Shown here in pieces: positions 63,251 through 64,000 of a DNA stretch of 64,000 bases; the stretch's first letter is position 1, and the number at the start of each line of letters is the position of its first letter. The notes under the pieces are model-generated. The model did not search any database. It was not told where the DNA came from and saw only the letters and a program-made list of their open reading frames with translations. The stretch lies in contig NZ_SMKL01000027.1 in the NCBI RefSeq assembly GCF_004348545.1, positions 1-64,000 of the forward strand, given 5' to 3'. The stretch is from Jiangella ureilytica (GTDB lineage: Bacteria; Actinomycetota; Actinomycetes; Jiangellales; Jiangellaceae). Position numbers and translations under genes: made by a program.

Positions 63251-63547
63251 ATGACCGCACCCGTCGAGATCGAGCGCCCGGAGGCCGAGGAGGTCCCCAA
63301 GGCCGACGTGCCCTGGGTCACCGTGGTGTGGAACGACCCGGTCAACCTCATGTCCTATGTCACCTACGTCTTTCAGGCATACTTCGCGTATCCGAAGACC
63401 AAGGCCGAGAAGCTGATGCTCGACGTGCACGAGAAGGGGAAGGCGGTCGTGTCCTCCGGCACGCGTGAAGAGATGGAGCGCGACGTCGAGGCGATGCACT
63501 CCTACGGCCTGTGGGCCACGCTGCAGAAGGCGGGGGACCGAGTCTGA
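63251..63547 (+). CDS. clpS: ClpS adaptor of the ClpAP/ClpCP protease
   Basis: 98 residues from ATG 63251 with GGGGG six bases ahead. The N-degron pocket is visible: [15 protein letters not shown] (about 27-41), later VHEKGKAVV and the C-terminal YGLWATLQK. It delivers substrates with destabilising N-terminal residues to the Clp ATPase. It diverges from pncB-pncA, and its stop overlaps the start of the next gene by 4 nt. Confidence 0.96.
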   Translation: MTAPVEIERPEAEEVPKADVPWVTVVWNDPVNLMSYVTYVFQAYFAYPKTKAEKLMLDVHEKGKAVVSSGTREEMERDVEAMHSYGLWATLQKAGDRV

Positions 63548-64000
63548 GCACCGCGTTCCGTCGCGCGCGCGGAGGCGTCGTCGCCGCGTCGTTCCACGTC
63601 GTCGAGGTCGAGCTGCTGCGCTCCCTCGTGGGGCAGCTGCTCGAGCTCGTGCGCGACGACCCGGCCGACCTCAAGGCCGGCGACCGCTGGGCCGCCGAGC
63701 TCGGCCTCGCCGACGAGGCGCCGTCGCGACCCACCGACCCGGTGCTGCTGCGGCTGTTCCCCGACGGCTACCGCGAGGACACCGAGGCCGCATCGGACTT
63801 CCGCCGCTTCACCGAGCGCGGCCTGCGCGACCGCAAGGCCGCGACGGCAGCGACGGTGCTCGCGTCGCTGGCCACGGCCGACGGCGCCGGAGTGTCGGAG
63901 AAGGAACGCGAGAAGATCCGCATCGAGCTCGATCCGGGCGAGTCCGAGGCCTGGCTGCGCACCCTGACCGACCTGCGGCTGGCGCTCGGCACCCGCCTCG
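63544..64000 (+). CDS. DUF2017 family protein, 5' part, apparently starting at CTG; cut by window edge
   Basis: The frame [20 protein letters not shown] continues open to the window end (152 codons). DUF2017 genes follow clpS in most actinobacteria, and the pattern here ([71 protein letters not shown]) fits. No ATG, GTG or TTG lies in frame before the conserved part. CTG at 63544 overlaps the clpS stop (CTGA) and has a GGGGGA site seven bases ahead. The function is unknown. Confidence 0.8.
   Translation, partial: MSTAFRRARGGVVAASFHVVEVELLRSLVGQLLELVRDDPADLKAGDRWAAELGLADEAPSRPTDPVLLRLFPDGYREDTEAASDFRRFTERGLRDRKAATAATVLASLATADGAGVSEKEREKIRIELDPGESEAWLRTLTDLRLALGTRL

Overview
This window is a very GC-rich chromosomal segment from an actinobacterium. 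The evidence is the strong third-position GC bias, frequent GTG starts, ATGA/GTGA gene overlaps and typical actinobacterial families: DUF3039, a RamB-type regulator next to isocitrate lyase, an accessory SecA2, ClpS-DUF2017, and YqgE. The mix suggests a soil or plant-associated lineage, perhaps Jiangellaceae-like, but the genus cannot be fixed from the sequence alone. I saw no tRNA, rRNA, CRISPR array, transposase or prophage genes. It reads as ordinary chromosome with a few accessory insertions.

Layout. 0-6.9 kb: a cut-off secreted Ala/Ser/Pro-rich protein, an aminoglycoside-phosphotransferase-like kinase, a DUF21/CBS pair translationally coupled to an S-adenosylmethionine hydrolase-type enzyme, a TetR regulator with a small membrane protein, a YCII protein and the degraded tail of an MMPL transporter. 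6.9-15.4 kb: a stand-alone PheS-like ligase with a strongly structured leader, an SRPBCC protein, and a carbohydrate locus in which a glycogen-debranching-type hydrolase diverges from lacI-binding protein-permease-permease across twin LacI-type operators. 15.4-26.5 kb: a large LuxR-type ATPase regulator, malic enzyme, YqgE, a pair of inverted hairpin-rich repeats, a calpain-like protease with a small partner, DUF3039, an MFS transporter and a helicase. 26.6-37.3 kb: a secreted amidase, ramB/aceA, a LamG-containing GH127 glycosidase, a long-armed palindromic repeat, and dhaK-dhaL-dhaM with an IclR regulator.

37.3-53.7 kb: two related single-pass membrane proteins, an FAD monooxygenase, and the tyrosine/homogentisate pathway split into two blocks (AsnC regulator with 4-hydroxyphenylpyruvate dioxygenase; then fumarylacetoacetase, an unknown partner protein and homogentisate dioxygenase). 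Between these blocks lie accessory SecA2 with an unknown partner, an M1 peptidase and an ArsR/cation-efflux pair. 53.7-64 kb: an ABC exporter, a NarL-type two-component system and a HAD phosphatase in overlapping units, then a P-loop kinase, an HxlR/NAD(P)-binding pair, pncB-pncA for NAD salvage, and clpS followed by a DUF2017 gene that appears to start at CTG.

Most of the window can be explained by known families. The parts that cannot are: two noncoding repeat families (20.9-21.4 kb and 34.3-34.5 kb), the folded leader ahead of the PheS-like ligase, the calpain-like protease pair, the partner protein of SecA2, and the disordered/Ig-like membrane proteins.
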